A DNA stretch of 64,000 bases from Sphingomonadaceae bacterium 3R27C6 (GCA_005503215.1 SCNS01000017.1:1-64000); one strand, 5' to 3'; shown: positions 22,520 through 31,044, numbered from the stretch's first letter. A program made the numbers and translations. The notes: generated from the letters alone by a model not told the origin.

Positions 22520-23422
22520 CTAAGCCGCCGCCGGTTCGATCGGGTCGCCATGTGGCGCCTTTCTCGCGACGATCAGGCACGCCGCGACGATCAGCAGCGC
22601 GCCGGCGAAGGTCGGCAGCGTGACCGCCTCGTCGAAGAAGAGCCAGCCGAACAGCATCGCCCAGAGAAAGCCTGTATATTCGGTGGTCGCGAGGATCTGT
22701 GTCTCGGCGCGGGCATAGGCCCAGCTCAAAAGCAGCAGCGAGGTGGTCGCGAGGATCGCGGCGCCGAGGATGTGCGGCGCATGGCCCGCGTCGGGGACCG
22801 CGAGGAACCATGGTGCGCCGAGCGTGAGGATCGCGGCGACGAAGAAATTCTGGAAAAAGGCGATCTCCATCGGCTCGGCCATCTTGGCCTGCCGCCGCGC
22901 GAGGATGAGGTTGTAGGCGTAGAAGACCGCGGAGAGGAACACTGCACCGACAGCCAACAATGCCTCGTCCGAATAGTCGCTGCCGCCGAGTTTCCCCGCG
23001 ACGATGACGATCACCCCGCAAAGGCCGAGCATGGAGGCGGCGATCGATCGCGGACCGATCTTCTCGCCGAGAAAGATCGCGGCCATGTAGAGCGCCATCA
23101 GCGGCGCGACGAAGGCGAGCGCGATCGCCTCGGCCATCGGCAGCCGTGCGAGCGCCCAGAAGAAGCAGAGCGCCATCCCCGCGACGAATAAAGAGCGCCA
23201 CGCGTGGATCTGCATCGTCGCCTTGTCGGGCCATTTGGGGCGGCTCGCGAAATAGAGCGCGCCCGCGAGCAGCGTGCCGGTGCCGGTGCGCCAGAGCACG
23301 GCATTATAGGCGCCGATGTCGATCGACAGCCCCTTCATCAGCACGTCCATGGCCGAAAAGGTCGCGATCCCCGCGCAGGCGATCAGGAAGGGGATGACGG
23401 GGGAGGGCGAATCGGGGCGCAT
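22520..23422 (-). CDS. DMT-superfamily transporter (EamA)
   Basis: A 300-residue inner-membrane protein with about ten transmembrane helices forming two EamA repeats. Typical features are 'GIATFSAMDVLMKGLSIDIG' in helix one, 'ARLPMAEAIALAFVAPLMAL' and 'EYTGFLWAMLFGWLFFDEAV' at the ends of the two repeats. Likely an exporter of amino acids or other small metabolites; the substrate is unknown. Its start lies 10 bases after the stop of the SDR gene on the same strand, so the two are co-transcribed. Confidence 0.9.
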   Translation of the reverse strand: MRPDSPSPVIPFLIACAGIATFSAMDVLMKGLSIDIGAYNAVLWRTGTGTLLAGALYFASRPKWPDKATMQIHAWRSLFVAGMALCFFWALARLPMAEAIALAFVAPLMALYMAAIFLGEKIGPRSIAASMLGLCGVIVIVAGKLGGSDYSDEALLAVGAVFLSAVFYAYNLILARRQAKMAEPMEIAFFQNFFVAAILTLGAPWFLAVPDAGHAPHILGAAILATTSLLLLSWAYARAETQILATTEYTGFLWAMLFGWLFFDEAVTLPTFAGALLIVAACLIVARKAPHGDPIEPAAA

Positions 23423-23431
23423 CGTTGCGCC

Positions 23432-24211
23432 TTAGCGGAACGTCGCCTGACCCGCGCCGTCGATGTTGAGTTTCTGGCCCGAGCAATAGCTGTTCGCATC
23501 GCTGACGAACCACACCACCGCCGCGGCGACGTCGGCGGGGACGGCGACGCGGCCGAAGGGCATTTTGGCGTCGAGATGGTGGATGTCTTCATTGCCGGTG
23601 ATCGCGCGCGACAATTTCTCGCCCATGTCGCTGACGGTGAGCGCGGGGGCGACGATGTTGACGCGGACGCCGTTTGCGAGCTCTTCCTTGGCGAGGGTGA
23701 GCGCGAGCGCTTCCCCGGCGGCCTTGGCCATCGTGTAGGGTGCGCCGTTGGGTGAGTGGGAATAGGTCGCGATGCTCGAGATGACGATGACGTCGCTGCG
23801 GGCGTGGCTTCGGAGTTGCGGCAGCGCGAGGCGGCTGAGGCGGTGCGGGCCGGCGGCGTGGATGGCGAAGAGCTTGTCGACTTCTTCGGGGCTCGTGTCG
23901 CCGACCGAGAGCCCGCGGCTCGCGATACCCGCGTTGTTGATCAGGATCGACAGCGGGCCGAAATCGGCCTCGACCGCCGCGACCATTGCGGCGCAGGCGG
24001 CCTCGTCGGTGACCGACGCCTGATAGGCTTTGGCCTTGCGGCCGAGCGCTTCGATTGCGGCGACGGTTTCGGCGGCTTCCTCTTGCCCGCGCGTATAGTT
24101 GACCGCGACGTCGGCGCCCGCTTCGGCCAGCCCGATCGCGATGCCGCGGCCGATGCCGCGCGAGGCGCCGGTGACGAGCGCGACGCGCCCCGCGAGGTTC
24201 AACCCGGCCAT
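23432..24211 (-). CDS. Short-chain dehydrogenase/reductase (FabG-like)
   Basis: A 259-residue classical SDR: 'VALVTGASRGIGRGIAIGLA' (NAD(P)-binding TGxxxGIG), 'ILINNAGIASRG' (NNAG), the catalytic Ser in 'VIVISSIATYS', 'YTMAKAAGEALA' (YxxxK), and 'NIVAPALTVSDM'. Closest to 3-oxoacyl-ACP reductase-type SDRs, but these act on many alcohols and ketones. The ATG is preceded by GGGAGAGAG. Between a thioredoxin-like gene and the DMT transporter gene on the same strand. Confidence 0.9.
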   Translation of the reverse strand: MAGLNLAGRVALVTGASRGIGRGIAIGLAEAGADVAVNYTRGQEEAAETVAAIEALGRKAKAYQASVTDEAACAAMVAAVEADFGPLSILINNAGIASRGLSVGDTSPEEVDKLFAIHAAGPHRLSRLALPQLRSHARSDVIVISSIATYSHSPNGAPYTMAKAAGEALALTLAKEELANGVRVNIVAPALTVSDMGEKLSRAITGNEDIHHLDAKMPFGRVAVPADVAAAVVWFVSDANSYCSGQKLNIDGAGQATFR

Positions 24212-24221
24212 GTCTCTCTCC

Positions 24222-24710
24222 CTAACCCATCAGTTCATCATAGATGTCGTCGTCGCTGCGGCTCGCGGCGTTGCGCCATTTGGGGGCCGCCTTGCGGTTG
24301 AGCACGGTGCCGTTCGCATCGAGGATCGCGACGGTTGGCGTGCCCTTGATCTTGAATCGGAAACGCTTGGCCACTTCGGGATTGCGGCCGAGGCCGCGGA
24401 TATGCGGCATGCCGATGTCGGCGTAGACGATCTCGTAGCGGTCGCGGACGGGGGCGAAGCGCTCGGTCGCGAGCAGGTTGGCGAGCCAGGCGCTGTCGTG
24501 GCAGCCGTTTGTGCCCATGATGAGCAGGACCGGTTTGCCCGATTGCCTGGCGCTGGCGAGTGCGGCGTCGATCGCGGGCATCGGGTCGGGGCCGAACGCT
24601 TCGCTCTTATACGCGTCCTCGACGCCGGGGAGGGTGCGCGTTTCGCTGGCCGCGGCGGGGGTGATAGCGAGCAGTGTGGCGGCGAGGGCGAGGGTGATCG
24701 GGCGCGTCAT
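24222..24710 (-). CDS. Exported thioredoxin-like protein with a CxxS site
   Basis: A 162-residue protein with a signal peptide (MTRPITLALAATLLAITPAAA) and a thioredoxin fold: 'GKPVLLIMGTNGCHDSAWLA', 'EIVYADIGMP', and the cis-Pro strand 'FKIKGTPTVAILDANG'. The redox position reads C-H-D-S, so the second Cys of the usual CxxC is Ser. CxxS proteins cannot form the internal disulfide and more often act as isomerases or glutathione-type reductants; this is inference. It lies 10 bases before the SDR gene. Confidence 0.82.
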   Translation of the reverse strand: MTRPITLALAATLLAITPAAASETRTLPGVEDAYKSEAFGPDPMPAIDAALASARQSGKPVLLIMGTNGCHDSAWLANLLATERFAPVRDRYEIVYADIGMPHIRGLGRNPEVAKRFRFKIKGTPTVAILDANGTVLNRKAAPKWRNAASRSDDDIYDELMG

Positions 24711-24765
24711 GTGCCGACGATAGGTTTTGCATGACGTTTCCGTCAACGTAAGATAGCCTTCATTG

Positions 24766-26283
24766 ATGAGCTGGGAAAAAGAGATCGACGAACTCGGGCA
24801 GCGCCGCGCGATGGCCGAGAAGATGGGCGGCGAGGAAAAGGTCGCGCGCCAGCACGGGCGCGGCAAGATGGACGCGCGGGCGCGGCTCGCGGGGATCGTC
24901 GATGCAGGAAGCTTTCGCGAGATCGGCAAGATTGCGGGGCGCGGCAAATATGGCGCTGATGGCGAGCTCGAGGATCTGGCGGCGTCGAATTTCATCTTCG
25001 GCCGCGCGAATATCGACGGGCGGCCGGTGGTCGCGTCGGCCGACGATTTCACCGTGCGCGGCGGCGCGGCCGATGCGGCGCTCCACCGCAAGTTCGTCCA
25101 GTGCGAGGCGATGGCGCATGAATATCGCCTGCCGCTGATCCGCATGATCGACGGCACCGGCGGCGGCGGGTCGGTCAAATCGCTCGAGGATATGGGGTAC
25201 ACCTATATCCCGCACGTGCCCGGCTGGGACGAGATCATCGCGAACCTCGATACCGTGCCGGTGGTCGCGCTGGCCTTGGGGCCGACCGCGGGGCTGGGCG
25301 CGGCACGCGTCGTCGCGAGCCATTACAGCGTGATGGTGCGCGGGCTGTCGCAGTTGTTCGCGGCGGGACCGGCCGTCGCGGCGGCGATCGGCGACACATT
25401 GGACCGCGAGGAGCTGGGCGGCAGCGACGTCCATACGCGCAACGGCGTCGTCGACGACGAGGTCGCGAGCGAGGCCGACGCGTTCGCGGCGGCGCGGCGG
25501 TTTTTGTCGTACCTGCCGTCGTCGATCCATGATCGGGCCTTGCGCACGCCGTGCAACGATCCGGTCGACCGGCGCGAGGAGAGCCTGCTGTCGGCGGTGC
25601 CGCGCGAGGCGAAGCAGGTCTATTCGATGCGGCGCATCACCGGCGCGGTGTTCGATCAGGGCAGCTTCTTCGAAATGGGCGCACGCTGGGGGCGGGCGGT
25701 GATCACCGCCTTTGCGCGGCTCGACGGCTATCCGGTCGCGGTGCTCGCGAGCGATCCGTCGTACCTCGGCGGGTCGTGGGACGCGAAGACGAGCGAGAAG
25801 GCCGAGCGCTTCGTGAAGATGGCCGACCAGTTCCGGCTGCCGATCGTCCATCTCGTCGACAATCCGGGCTTCATGATCGGCGGCGAGGCCGAGCGGACGG
25901 GGACGATCCGTTACGGCGTGCAGGCGATGAACGCGATCTACCGCGCGACGGTGCCGCTGGCGTCGGTCGTCGTGCGGCGGGCGTACGGGATTGCGGGGAG
26001 CGCGATGTCGAACGCCGAGCGGTTCCAGTACCGCTTCGCCTGGCCGTCGGGCGACTGGGGCAGCCTGCCGATCGAGGGCGGGGTCGAGGTTGCTTACAAG
26101 AGCGAGCTGGAGGCGGCCGAGGACCCCGCGGCGCATCTGGAGGGGATCCGCGAAAGGCTCAATCGCGTGCGCTCGCCGTTCCGGACGGCGGAGAAATATG
26201 GCGTCGAGGACATCATTGATCCGCGCGACACACGGCCCTTGCTCTGTGAGTTTGCGGAACTCGCTTGGCGGGTTTTGAAGTAA
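24766..26283 (+). CDS. Acyl-CoA carboxylase carboxyltransferase (beta) subunit
   Basis: A 505-residue protein with two crotonase-like carboxyltransferase domains, as in propionyl- and methylcrotonyl-CoA carboxylase beta subunits: 'KMDARARLAGIVDAGSFREI', 'LPLIRMIDGTGGGGS' and 'LGPTAGLGAARVVASHYSVM' in the N half, 'MRRITGAVFDQGSFFEMG' and 'LPIVHLVDNPGFMIGGEAER' in the C half. It should move a carboxyl group from biotin to an acyl-CoA. No biotin carboxylase or biotin carrier gene is adjacent, so its partner must be encoded elsewhere. ATG at 24766 is directly preceded by an in-frame TTG; the ATG is preferred. Confidence 0.88.
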   Translation: MSWEKEIDELGQRRAMAEKMGGEEKVARQHGRGKMDARARLAGIVDAGSFREIGKIAGRGKYGADGELEDLAASNFIFGRANIDGRPVVASADDFTVRGGAADAALHRKFVQCEAMAHEYRLPLIRMIDGTGGGGSVKSLEDMGYTYIPHVPGWDEIIANLDTVPVVALALGPTAGLGAARVVASHYSVMVRGLSQLFAAGPAVAAAIGDTLDREELGGSDVHTRNGVVDDEVASEADAFAAARRFLSYLPSSIHDRALRTPCNDPVDRREESLLSAVPREAKQVYSMRRITGAVFDQGSFFEMGARWGRAVITAFARLDGYPVAVLASDPSYLGGSWDAKTSEKAERFVKMADQFRLPIVHLVDNPGFMIGGEAERTGTIRYGVQAMNAIYRATVPLASVVVRRAYGIAGSAMSNAERFQYRFAWPSGDWGSLPIEGGVEVAYKSELEAAEDPAAHLEGIRERLNRVRSPFRTAEKYGVEDIIDPRDTRPLLCEFAELAWRVLK

Positions 26284-26295
26284 CATGTCCCTCCC

Positions 26296-26367
26296 CGTCA
26301 TCCCGGACTTGATCCGGGATCCATTTGCGCGATGTTGCATGGATCCCGGATCAAGTCCGGGATGACG
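26296..26367. repeat. 72-bp near-perfect palindrome
   Basis: cgtcatcccggacttgatcc runs in from the left and ggatcaagtccgggatgacg is its exact reverse complement on the right. The centre carries gggatccat and atggatccc and an A/T/GC core. It is the best-preserved member of the GGACTTGATCCGG family here and could extrude as a long hairpin between two same-strand genes. Confidence 0.85.
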
Positions 26368-26387
26368 AAAGAGGGGGGTGGGGGCCG

Positions 26388-27521
26388 ATGACCACGCAAC
26401 GCCATCACGGCATGGACTGGCTGCGGATCGGGGCATTCGGGCTGCTGATCCTCTATCATATCGGCATGTATTTCGTGCCGTGGGGCTGGCATGTGAAGAT
26501 CGCCGAGCCGCTCGGCTGGGTGCAGCTTCCGATGCTCGCGACGAACAGCTGGCGGTTGCCCTTGCTGTTCCTCGTGTCGGGTTATGCGAGCGCGGCGCTG
26601 TTCGCGAAGCTCGGCGGTAGCGGGGCCTTTGCGCGGTCGCGCAGCGCGCGGCTGCTGATCCCGCTCGTTTTCGGCATCATCGTCATCATCCCGCCGCAGC
26701 CGTGGATCGAGTTGGTCGGCCAGCATGGCTACACCCATGGCTTCCTGCATTTCTGGCTCCACGATTATTTTCGCTTCGGATCGCTGGGCGGGATCGTCCT
26801 GCCGACGTGGCAGCATCTGTGGTTCGTCGTCTATCTGTGGGTCTATACGATGCTCGCCGCGATCCTCGTGGCGCTGGTGCCGGGCGCGATCCGGACCCGG
26901 ATCGCCGACGGCGCGGCGCGGTGGCTCGGCGGCTGGGGGCTGCTTGTCTGGCCGCTCGCGGCGTGGTTGCTTATCTATGCCGTCTTTCCGGGCCATGACG
27001 AGACGCACGCGCTGTTCGACGACGGGCCGTCGCACCTTCATTATCTGGTGCCCTTCCTTGTCGGTTGGCTGCTCCGGGTGCGGCCGCAGCTGTTCGATGC
27101 GGTGGCGCGCTGGTGGCGCGTGGCGCTGGCTGTCGCGGTTGTCGCGTTCGGGGCTGTCGCATGGATCATGTGCCTCTGGCTGACCGGGGCGCAGCCCGCC
27201 GACTGGGGCCGGCTGCCGTTCAATATCGCGCATCTGGTGCAGGGCTGGACGACGATCGTCGCGCTGGTGGGGATCGCCGACCGCTACTGGAACCGCGATC
27301 ACCCGTCGCGCACGACGCTCGCCGAGGCGGTATTCCCCTTTTATATTATCCACCAGACGATCATCGTCGTGGTCGGCTGGTATCTGCTGCAAGCGGGCGC
27401 CCCGGCGCTGCCGTCGTTCCTCGTCCTCGTGGTGACGACGACAATCGGGTGCTGGCTATTCTACATCATCGGGCGCAACATCGGCTGGCTGCGACCGCTG
27501 ATCGGACTGCAGCGCAAATAG
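26388..27521 (+). CDS. Acyltransferase-3 family membrane protein
   Basis: A 377-residue integral membrane protein with about ten helices. It opens 'HHGMDWLRIGAFGLLILYHI', the typical acyltransferase-3 start with the conserved His, followed by 'RLPLLFLVSGYASAALF' and a conserved Arg (SARLLIPLVFG); it ends 'AEAVFPFYIIHQTIIVVVGW'. The family acylates sugars or glycans at the membrane, for example in O-antigen or osmoregulated glucans; the target is unknown. The start at 26388 follows GAGGGGGGTGGGG, just after the palindrome. Confidence 0.88.
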   Translation: MTTQRHHGMDWLRIGAFGLLILYHIGMYFVPWGWHVKIAEPLGWVQLPMLATNSWRLPLLFLVSGYASAALFAKLGGSGAFARSRSARLLIPLVFGIIVIIPPQPWIELVGQHGYTHGFLHFWLHDYFRFGSLGGIVLPTWQHLWFVVYLWVYTMLAAILVALVPGAIRTRIADGAARWLGGWGLLVWPLAAWLLIYAVFPGHDETHALFDDGPSHLHYLVPFLVGWLLRVRPQLFDAVARWWRVALAVAVVAFGAVAWIMCLWLTGAQPADWGRLPFNIAHLVQGWTTIVALVGIADRYWNRDHPSRTTLAEAVFPFYIIHQTIIVVVGWYLLQAGAPALPSFLVLVVTTTIGCWLFYIIGRNIGWLRPLIGLQRK

Positions 27522-27531
27522 GGAGGGCGAC

Positions 27532-27729
27532 ATGGGGGCATTGAAAGGCGTCTTGGCGATCATCGGCATTGCGGCGATCCTAGTCGGCGGGCTGTGGGTG
27601 CTGCAGGGGCTCGATATCGTGCGCTGGCCGGCGAGCAGCTTCATGCTGGGCGATACGACATGGACCCGCAACGGGTTGATCCTCGCGGTCGTCGGGATCG
27701 TGCTGGTCTGGTTCGCGCGGAAGAAATAA
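27532..27729 (+). CDS. Small membrane protein
   Basis: A 65-residue protein with two transmembrane helices ('VLAIIGIAAILVGGLWVLQG' and 'NGLILAVVGIVLVWFARKK') linked by 'WPASSFMLGDTTWTR'. It matches a small conserved hypothetical family common in alphaproteobacteria. GGGAGGGCGAC precedes the ATG, 10 bases after the acyltransferase stop, so it is co-transcribed with it. No function known. Confidence 0.75.
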   Translation: MGALKGVLAIIGIAAILVGGLWVLQGLDIVRWPASSFMLGDTTWTRNGLILAVVGIVLVWFARKK

Positions 27730-27738
27730 TCGAATTCG

Positions 27739-27752
27739 ACTACAAATGTAGT
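27739..27752 (+). promoter_or_regulatory. TACA-N2-TGTA palindrome upstream of the S41 peptidase
   Basis: actaca and tgtagt flank AA. TACANNTGTA is the core recognised by BlaI/MecI/CopY-type winged-helix repressors. It sits 60 bases before the peptidase start, between a weak -35-like TTCGAC and -10-like TGTATT 17 bases apart. No BlaI gene is in the window. Confidence 0.4.
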
Positions 27753-27811
27753 TGATCTGTATTGCCTATATGATACACCTCCTTCCGGCCGGGGCTGGAT
27801 TGGAGATGAGG

Positions 27812-28915
27812 ATGATTCGTTCTTCGCGTATTTTGCCCGCGTTGTTGCTCGCCGCCGGGATGGCGGCCGGGCCGATATTGGCGTCGCCGCCCGCCTATGC
27901 CGCGGACGAGGCGAGCGCCGATGCGGTCGCCGAAAAATATGCCGCCTTGCTCGAACGCGACTATGTCTATCCCGAGACGGGCAGGCGTTATGCCGCGGCG
28001 ATTCGCGCGGGCATAAAGGCGGGGCGCTACAAGGCGCTTTCGGGCCCGGCGCTGGGAGAGGCGATCGATGCCGATGTGAACGCCGTCGCGCCCGATGGCC
28101 ATCTGCGGCTGCGCGCGCCCGAAGCCGCGAGGACGCCGGCAGCCGCGGCGCCGGGCGGCGCGGCGCCGGTGCGCCGGCCGCCGAAAGTGCCGGTCGAACA
28201 GGCCGGCTGGATCGCGCCGGGGATCGCGTTCATCCGCTTCAACGTCTTTCCGCAAGATGCAGCAGTCACCGCGGCGGCGGCGAAATTCATGGCCGACCAT
28301 GCCGATTCCAAGGCGATCATCTTCGATATCCGCACGCATAATGGCGGCGGGCTCGACCAGATGGATGTCATCTTCCCGTGGTTGTTCGCCGAACCGACGC
28401 GGTTGGTGACGATGGCAACGCGCGCCTCGGTCGATGCGCGCGGCGGCTCGCCGATCGACGGGCTGGCCTCGATGCGCATGGCGAAGGGCGACGAGGGCAT
28501 GGTGGCGCGCGAACATTGGGCGACGCCATGCGCTGACAAAAGGCTGCGCGATGCCAAGGTCTATGTGCTGACATCGGGCGCGAGCGCGTCGGCGGCCGAG
28601 CATTTCTCGCTCGCGATGAAGCATACCGGGCGCGGCACATTGGTCGGTGCGCCGACCGCGGGCGCCAATCATTTCGGGACCGGCGAGGATCTGGGCGGCG
28701 GCTATGGCGCGTTCATTCCGGTCGGGCGGACTTACGATCCGGGGACCGGCAAGGATTGGGAAGGCGAGGGCGTCTTGCCCGATATCGCGGTGGCCCCCGC
28801 CGATGCGCTGGTGCGCGTGCTCACCGACCTGGGCGTGGCGCCGGCGGAGGCGAAGGCGCTGTCCGACGCGCATATGCCGAGCTGGCCGATGGAGCGGCGG
28901 AAGCCGCGGAAATAA
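27812..28915 (+). CDS. Exported S41-family (tail-specific) peptidase
   Basis: A 367-residue protein with a signal peptide (to about residue 30, ending PAYA-ADEA), an N-terminal helical region ('AEKYAALLERDYVYPETGRR'), and an S41/IRBP-type catalytic core: 'GIAFIRFNVFPQ', 'KAIIFDIRTHNGGGLDQM', the nucleophile Ser in 'VLTSGASASAAEHFSLAM', and 'GRGTLVGAPTAGANHF'. No PDZ domain is seen. It likely cleaves peptides in the periplasm. The start at 27812 has GGAG 6 bases upstream. A palindrome in the promoter region suggests control by a winged-helix repressor. Confidence 0.87.
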   Translation: MIRSSRILPALLLAAGMAAGPILASPPAYAADEASADAVAEKYAALLERDYVYPETGRRYAAAIRAGIKAGRYKALSGPALGEAIDADVNAVAPDGHLRLRAPEAARTPAAAAPGGAAPVRRPPKVPVEQAGWIAPGIAFIRFNVFPQDAAVTAAAAKFMADHADSKAIIFDIRTHNGGGLDQMDVIFPWLFAEPTRLVTMATRASVDARGGSPIDGLASMRMAKGDEGMVAREHWATPCADKRLRDAKVYVLTSGASASAAEHFSLAMKHTGRGTLVGAPTAGANHFGTGEDLGGGYGAFIPVGRTYDPGTGKDWEGEGVLPDIAVAPADALVRVLTDLGVAPAEAKALSDAHMPSWPMERRKPRK

Positions 28916-28929
28916 ACAGCTTCCCAATT

Positions 28930-29009
28930 CCGTTCGTGTGGAGCGAAGTCGAGACACCCTGAAGGCATGTACAACCCATGGGCATCTCGACTTCGCTCGA
29001 TGCGAACGG
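28930..29009. repeat. Palindromic repeat, AGCGAAGTCGAGA family
   Basis: Inverted ends ccgttcgtgtggagcgaagt on the left and cttcgctcgatgcgaacggg on the right, with gtcgagacaccc and gggcatctcgac inside, about 80 bp in all. It lies between two convergent genes. Confidence 0.75.
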
Positions 29010-29019
29010 GATTTGAAGG

Positions 29020-29499
29020 CTAGACCTTCGCGAGAGCCGTCAGCGCATCGCCGTCGACGCGCATCACGGTCCATTCGTCCATCAGCTTGGCACCAAGGCC
29101 CTTGTAGAAGCCGATGGCCGGGTCGTTCCAGTCGAGCACCGACCATTCGAGGCGCGCGCAGTCGCGTTCGACGCAGAGCTTGGCGAGATGCGCGAGCAGC
29201 GCCTTGCCGAGCCCCGAGCCGCGCGCTTCGGGGCGGACGAACAGATCCTCGAGATAAATGCCGGGCTTGCCCTCGAAGGTCGAGAAATTGTGGAAGAAGA
29301 GCGCGAAGCCCTGCGGGCTCCCGTCGATCTCGCCGATCAGAACTTCGGCATAGGGGCGCGGGCCGAAGAGTTTCTCGCCGAGCTTCGCCTCGTCGAAGCG
29401 GACTTCGTGCGCGAGCTTTTCATAATCGGCGAGGTCGCGGATGAACTGCGCGATCAGCGGCAGGTCGGCGGGGGTGGCGGGGCGGATCGAGAGGGTCAC
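29020..29499 (-). CDS. GNAT N-acetyltransferase (diamine acetyltransferase-like)
   Basis: A 159-residue GNAT protein: 'SIRPATPADLPLIAQFIRDL' then 'ADYEKLAHEV', 'GFALFFHNFSTFEGKPGIYL' followed by 'EDLFVRPEARGSGLGKALLA' with the acetyl-CoA loop. The 'FFHNFSTFEGKPGIYLEDLFV' pattern is that of the spermidine/spermine-type (SSAT-like) branch, so a polyamine or thialysine substrate is possible. GTG at 29499 with AGGA 8 bases upstream is taken as the start. Confidence 0.85.
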   Translation of the reverse strand: MTLSIRPATPADLPLIAQFIRDLADYEKLAHEVRFDEAKLGEKLFGPRPYAEVLIGEIDGSPQGFALFFHNFSTFEGKPGIYLEDLFVRPEARGSGLGKALLAHLAKLCVERDCARLEWSVLDWNDPAIGFYKGLGAKLMDEWTVMRVDGDALTALAKV

Positions 29500-29659
29500 C
29501 GGGCTATCCTGCTGAGAGGGACGTTGCGGCGCTTTTAACGCGCGGAGGGCAGGGGGCAATGGCGCTTATCCTGCCCACGAGAAGGTGCGCCCTTGTCGCC
29601 ACGCCAGCACCCTGTAATCAGGAACGGCGACAGGGTGGCGCGAACGACGGGAGATGCCG

Positions 29660-30616
29660 ATGCCGATGGTGAGCGCGCGATTGCTGGTGCTGGCGTTGCT
29701 GGTGGGGGGCGCGGGCGTTTCCGCGATGGCGCATTCGGCGCCGGTCGCTCCGCCCGCGGAGATCATCCGCGACGGCCAGCGCGATTTCGATTTCGAAATC
29801 GGGACCTGGGCCACCGAAGTGCGCGTCCTGCGCAATCCCTTATCGGGCAAGCCGCCGGTCTGGGCCGAATATCGCGGCACGAGCCTCGTCCGAAGCCTGA
29901 TGGATGGCAGGGCGAACAGCGTCGAATTGTCGGTCGCGGGGCCGGCGGGGAAGATCGAGGGCATCTCGCTACGGCTCTATGATCCCGGTGCCCGCCGGTG
30001 GAGCCTCAACTTCGCCAGCCTGCGCGACGGGGCGCTGACCCCGCCGGTGGTCGGCGGTTTCGGCGCCGACGGGCGAGGGGTCTTTTATGGCGTGGACAAG
30101 CTGGGCGAGCGCCCGATCCGCGTGCGGTTCGTCATCACGCAGGTCTCGGCCGACGAAGCACGCTTCGAGCAGGCTTTTTCCGCCGACGACGGCGCGACAT
30201 GGGAAGTGAACTGGATCGCGGTCGACCGGCGCGTGAAATCGGCGGCCGCCTTGCCCGCCGATCTCGCGCAGGCGGTGGAAGCCCACAATCGCGCGACGGT
30301 GGCCAAGGACATTGCTGCGCTAAGCGGCTTGGTGACCGACGACTATCAGCTGGTGAATTCCGACGCGACGACGCAGGACAAGCGCTCCTACCTCGCCGAT
30401 TTCGAAATGCCCGATTTCCGGATCGAACCGTTCACGATCGAGCAACCGACCTATCGCGTCGATGGCGACGCGGCAGTGACGGGCGGGCTTATGACGCTGC
30501 GCTGGACACAGCGCGGCCGGCCGGAGAGCCGCCGCCTGCGCATCGGCCATGTCTGGGTCAGGCAGGGCGACCGCTGGCGCATCGCCTACACCCAGCTGAC
30601 GCGCCTGCCGGATTAG
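29660..30616 (+). CDS. Exported protein with DUF1579-like and NTF2-like domains
   Basis: About 318 residues with a signal peptide (ending near 'AMAHSAPVAP'). The first domain begins 'DFDFEIGTWATEVRVLRNPL' and resembles DUF1579-type beta barrels. The second (about 200-315) is an NTF2/DUF4440-like fold: 'AVEAHNRATVAKDIAALSGL', 'DDYQLVNSDATTQDK' and 'RLRIGHVWVRQGDRWRIAYT'. The ATG at 29660 is preferred because GGGAG ends 6 bases before it. A periplasmic ligand-binding protein is likely, function unknown. Confidence 0.8.
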   Translation: MPMVSARLLVLALLVGGAGVSAMAHSAPVAPPAEIIRDGQRDFDFEIGTWATEVRVLRNPLSGKPPVWAEYRGTSLVRSLMDGRANSVELSVAGPAGKIEGISLRLYDPGARRWSLNFASLRDGALTPPVVGGFGADGRGVFYGVDKLGERPIRVRFVITQVSADEARFEQAFSADDGATWEVNWIAVDRRVKSAAALPADLAQAVEAHNRATVAKDIAALSGLVTDDYQLVNSDATTQDKRSYLADFEMPDFRIEPFTIEQPTYRVDGDAAVTGGLMTLRWTQRGRPESRRLRIGHVWVRQGDRWRIAYTQLTRLPD

Positions 30617-31044
30617 CGCGTTTCGGCGCGCGCGTTTCGGCGCGAAAAGACGATCGCGAGCGCGATGATGACAAGCGCGGGCTGGCCGATCACCGCGGGG
30701 GCATCGGCCCAGAAGGTCGCGGGACCGCAGATGCCGGCGGCGACTTCATAGATGTGGAGCAGGCCGTGGAAGGTCAGCCACAGCCCGCCGACCAGGGCGG
30801 CGCGCCAGCGGAGCGAGGGGTTGATCGTCGCATAGAGCAGGATCAGCCCCGACCCCAGATAGGCGAGCCCGATGTCGCGGATGAAATGCGCGTTGGGCGG
30901 GCCGGTGGTGATGACAGTCGGCACGAAGACATACCAGTCGAGCGGCTTGACCAGCATGAAGATGCCGTTGGCGATCGTCGTGATCGCGGCGATGAGCAGC
31001 AGGAGCTGGGCCAGACGGTCGAGGGCGTCGAACTTACCGGTCAT
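30613..31044 (-). CDS. Four-helix membrane protein
   Basis: A 143-residue inner-membrane protein with four hydrophobic segments: about 12-32, 56-76, 84-104 and 115-133. It carries 'HFIRDIGLAYLGSGLILLYA' and 'LTFHGLLHIYEVAAG', a pattern I remember from conserved hypothetical membrane proteins. The ATG is preceded by GAGGCGAGAC. Its stop overlaps the stop of the convergent gene by 4 bases. Confidence 0.75.
   Translation of the reverse strand: MTGKFDALDRLAQLLLLIAAITTIANGIFMLVKPLDWYVFVPTVITTGPPNAHFIRDIGLAYLGSGLILLYATINPSLRWRAALVGGLWLTFHGLLHIYEVAAGICGPATFWADAPAVIGQPALVIIALAIVFSRRNARAETR

Noticed and set aside
24760..26436. A 558-codon minus frame opposite the carboxyltransferase
   Set aside because: Arg/His/Pro-rich shadow without any motif; the plus-strand gene carries both carboxyltransferase domains.
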